A stretch of DNA of 11,832 bases from an uncultured Prevotella sp. (GTDB lineage Bacteria > Bacteroidota > Bacteroidia > Bacteroidales > Bacteroidaceae), in contig URDV01000043.1 in NCBI GenBank assembly GCA_900546605.1, forward strand, positions 1 to 11,832. Reading direction: 5' to 3'. Within the stretch, counting starts at the first letter, position 1. Every line of letters starts with the position of its first letter. The notes below the pieces were generated by a model, which worked only from the letters and a program-made list of their open reading frames with translations, searched no databases and had not been told where the DNA came from. Position numbers and translations under genes: made by a program. This document shows, piece after piece, positions 11,211 through 11,832 of this stretch.

Positions 11211-11253
11211 AATGCGGTAGAGCATGATGCATTTCATGTTCTACCGCATTTTT
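11211..11253 (+). terminator. Intrinsic terminator downstream of the beta-galactosidase
   Basis: The arm AATGCGGTAGAGCATGA (11211-11227) pairs with TCATGTTCTACCGCATT (11234-11250) over 17 positions, one of them a G-U pair, around a 6-nt loop. A short T-run follows. It is strong, but lies about 220 bp after the stop codon because repeat copy B separates them. A-rich sequence before the stem means it might also stop minus-strand transcription. Confidence 0.85.
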
Positions 11254-11344
11254 CATGACGTTTTTCCATGAACTTGTTGCGATGCGTTAGCATTTAGCAC
11301 ACAATATTCAATGCGTATGTAAGCATAGTAATGTCCTTTCTTAT

Positions 11345-11397
11345 ACCCGATGGCGGAATTTTTGGCTAACGGGTTAACAAGTTGACAGGTTAACAAG
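11345..11397. repeat. MITE-like repeat, copy D (left arm only)
   Basis: ACCCGATGGCGGAA is followed by GGCTAACGGGTTAACAAG and the modules AAGTTGAC and AGGTTAAC. This matches the left arm of copy B closely, then stops abruptly at AACAAG before the centre. No right arm is found downstream in the window. It is a truncated copy 164 bp from copy B, in the same orientation. Confidence 0.75.
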
Positions 11398-11731
11398 AAA
11401 TCCATCAATGGGTGTCAATATGTGACGGGACATTAAATGCTGCTTTTTCGGAAATATTGACTTATTGAATAGACGTAATGACGCAATTTGATAGTAATAT
11501 AATGGGAGTAAAGGATGGGCTGTTGGGGTGTAAAGAAGATAATGCAGGGGGGTAAATGGTATAGATTTGTATAAGTAATACAAATTAATGTTATATAGTT
11601 TATAAAAAATGCGTCTATTTTATATTGCAACATCATTTTTGGAGGCTATAAAATATCTTGTATCAGTAAAAAAAATATCTCATATACCCATATTCTAACC
11701 AATAGATAGCATTCTGTTCAATAGTTTTCAA
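11398..11731. other. Gene-free, AT-rich intergenic stretch
   Basis: No open reading frame here has coding character. The two overlapping minus-strand frames give Tyr/Leu/His-rich peptides without family features, and one of them runs into repeat copy D. The base composition is clearly more AT-rich than the rest of the window, especially from 11570 on, with runs such as TATAGTTTATAAAAAA. One -7-like TAGATTTG (11562-11569) has no -33 partner. GGAGG at 11640 is not followed by an open frame. I recognise no RNA gene, attachment site or DnaA box. Confidence 0.5.
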
Positions 11732-11832
11732 TGGCACATGAGTACAGTACTCATTGGCACTTGAGTATAGTACTCATTGGCACTTGAGTATAGTACTCAA
11801 TGGCACTTGAGTATAGTACTCATTGGCACTTG
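11732..11832. repeat. Tandem array with a 23-bp unit, each with a dyad; continues past window
   Basis: Units begin at 11732, 11755, 11778, 11801 and 11824; the fifth is cut by the window edge after 9 bp. Each unit is TGGCAC followed by a 17-bp dyad of the form TTGAGTA-N3-TACTCAA. The first unit is the most divergent (ATGAGTA-CAG-TACTCAT); the others share TTGAGTA-TAG-TACTCA plus T or A. Units 1 and 3 are symmetric at the outermost dyad base, while 2 and 4 are not. The spacing is constant with no unique spacers, so it is not a CRISPR array. It may be a minisatellite, an iteron-like protein-binding array, or part of a larger mobile element. Confidence 0.9.

Noticed and set aside
11562..11569. 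Promoter TAGATTTG in the gene-free stretch
   Set aside because: It matches the -7 box but has no TTTG or TTG at the required distance upstream and no gene follows it in the window.
11374..11636. Two overlapping minus-strand frames that could be small membrane proteins
   Set aside because: They are Tyr/Leu/His-rich translations of AT-rich DNA, one running into repeat copy D. They have no recognisable family, promoter or ribosome binding site.
11732..11832. CRISPR array at the right edge
   Set aside because: The units are directly tandem at 23 bp with no unique spacers between them, and no cas gene is in the window.
11570..11832. Chromosomal or plasmid replication origin
   Set aside because: AT-rich DNA beside iteron-like repeats is suggestive, but I see no DnaA box such as TTATCCACA and no replication gene in view. 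It is kept only as a possibility in the array finding.

Overview
The window looks like chromosomal DNA from a Bacteroidota bacterium, most likely Bacteroidales close to Prevotellaceae. Three intergenic regions carry the Bacteroidota-type -7 box TAnnTTTG, with a TTTG or TTG around -33. Shine-Dalgarno sequences are weak. The gene set (cvpA-sufB, a periplasmic cyclophilin, an AspT/YidE-type transporter, a secreted LacZ-type GH2 with a lectin-like extension) fits that group. The genus is an inference from gene content and promoter style, not a database result.

Layout. Positions 129-3102 hold a minus-strand cluster transcribed cysD -> cvpA -> sufB, with gaps of 21 and 37 bp; it probably continues past the left edge. 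A 187-bp divergent promoter region separates it from a plus-strand series: a GT-A/GT2-like glycosyltransferase (3290-4006), a periplasmic cyclophilin (4210-4905), an AspT/YidE-family transporter (5194-6909), and a 1336-residue secreted GH2 beta-galactosidase (6982-10992). The transporter has the best promoter in the window and ends at a strong terminator. The GH2 also has a strong terminator, but it lies about 220 bp past the stop codon. From 10993 to 11832 there is no convincing gene.

The unusual content is in the non-coding DNA. A roughly 170-180 bp imperfectly palindromic repeat is present as two full copies (4015-4195 and 11014-11180), a right arm (1-62), a left arm (11345-11397) and a probable 34-bp termini-only remnant (4907-4940). 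The arms are built from 8-bp modules centred on GTTAAC/GTTGAC. The 11014-11180 copy is flanked by a perfect 9-bp direct repeat, and the 34-bp remnant by an 8-of-9 direct repeat. This is how a miniature non-autonomous transposable element (MITE) behaves. Separately, the right edge enters a tandem array with a 23-bp period, each unit carrying a small dyad (TGAGTA-N3-TACTCA), next to a gene-free AT-rich stretch. The array runs off the window.

Working together: cysD (sulfate activation) and sufB (Fe-S assembly) share a sulfur theme and probably a transcript. The glycosyltransferase and cyclophilin may be co-transcribed across a repeat copy. The transporter and the beta-galactosidase look like independent units. 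I found no rRNA, tRNA, CRISPR array, defence system or intact transposase.
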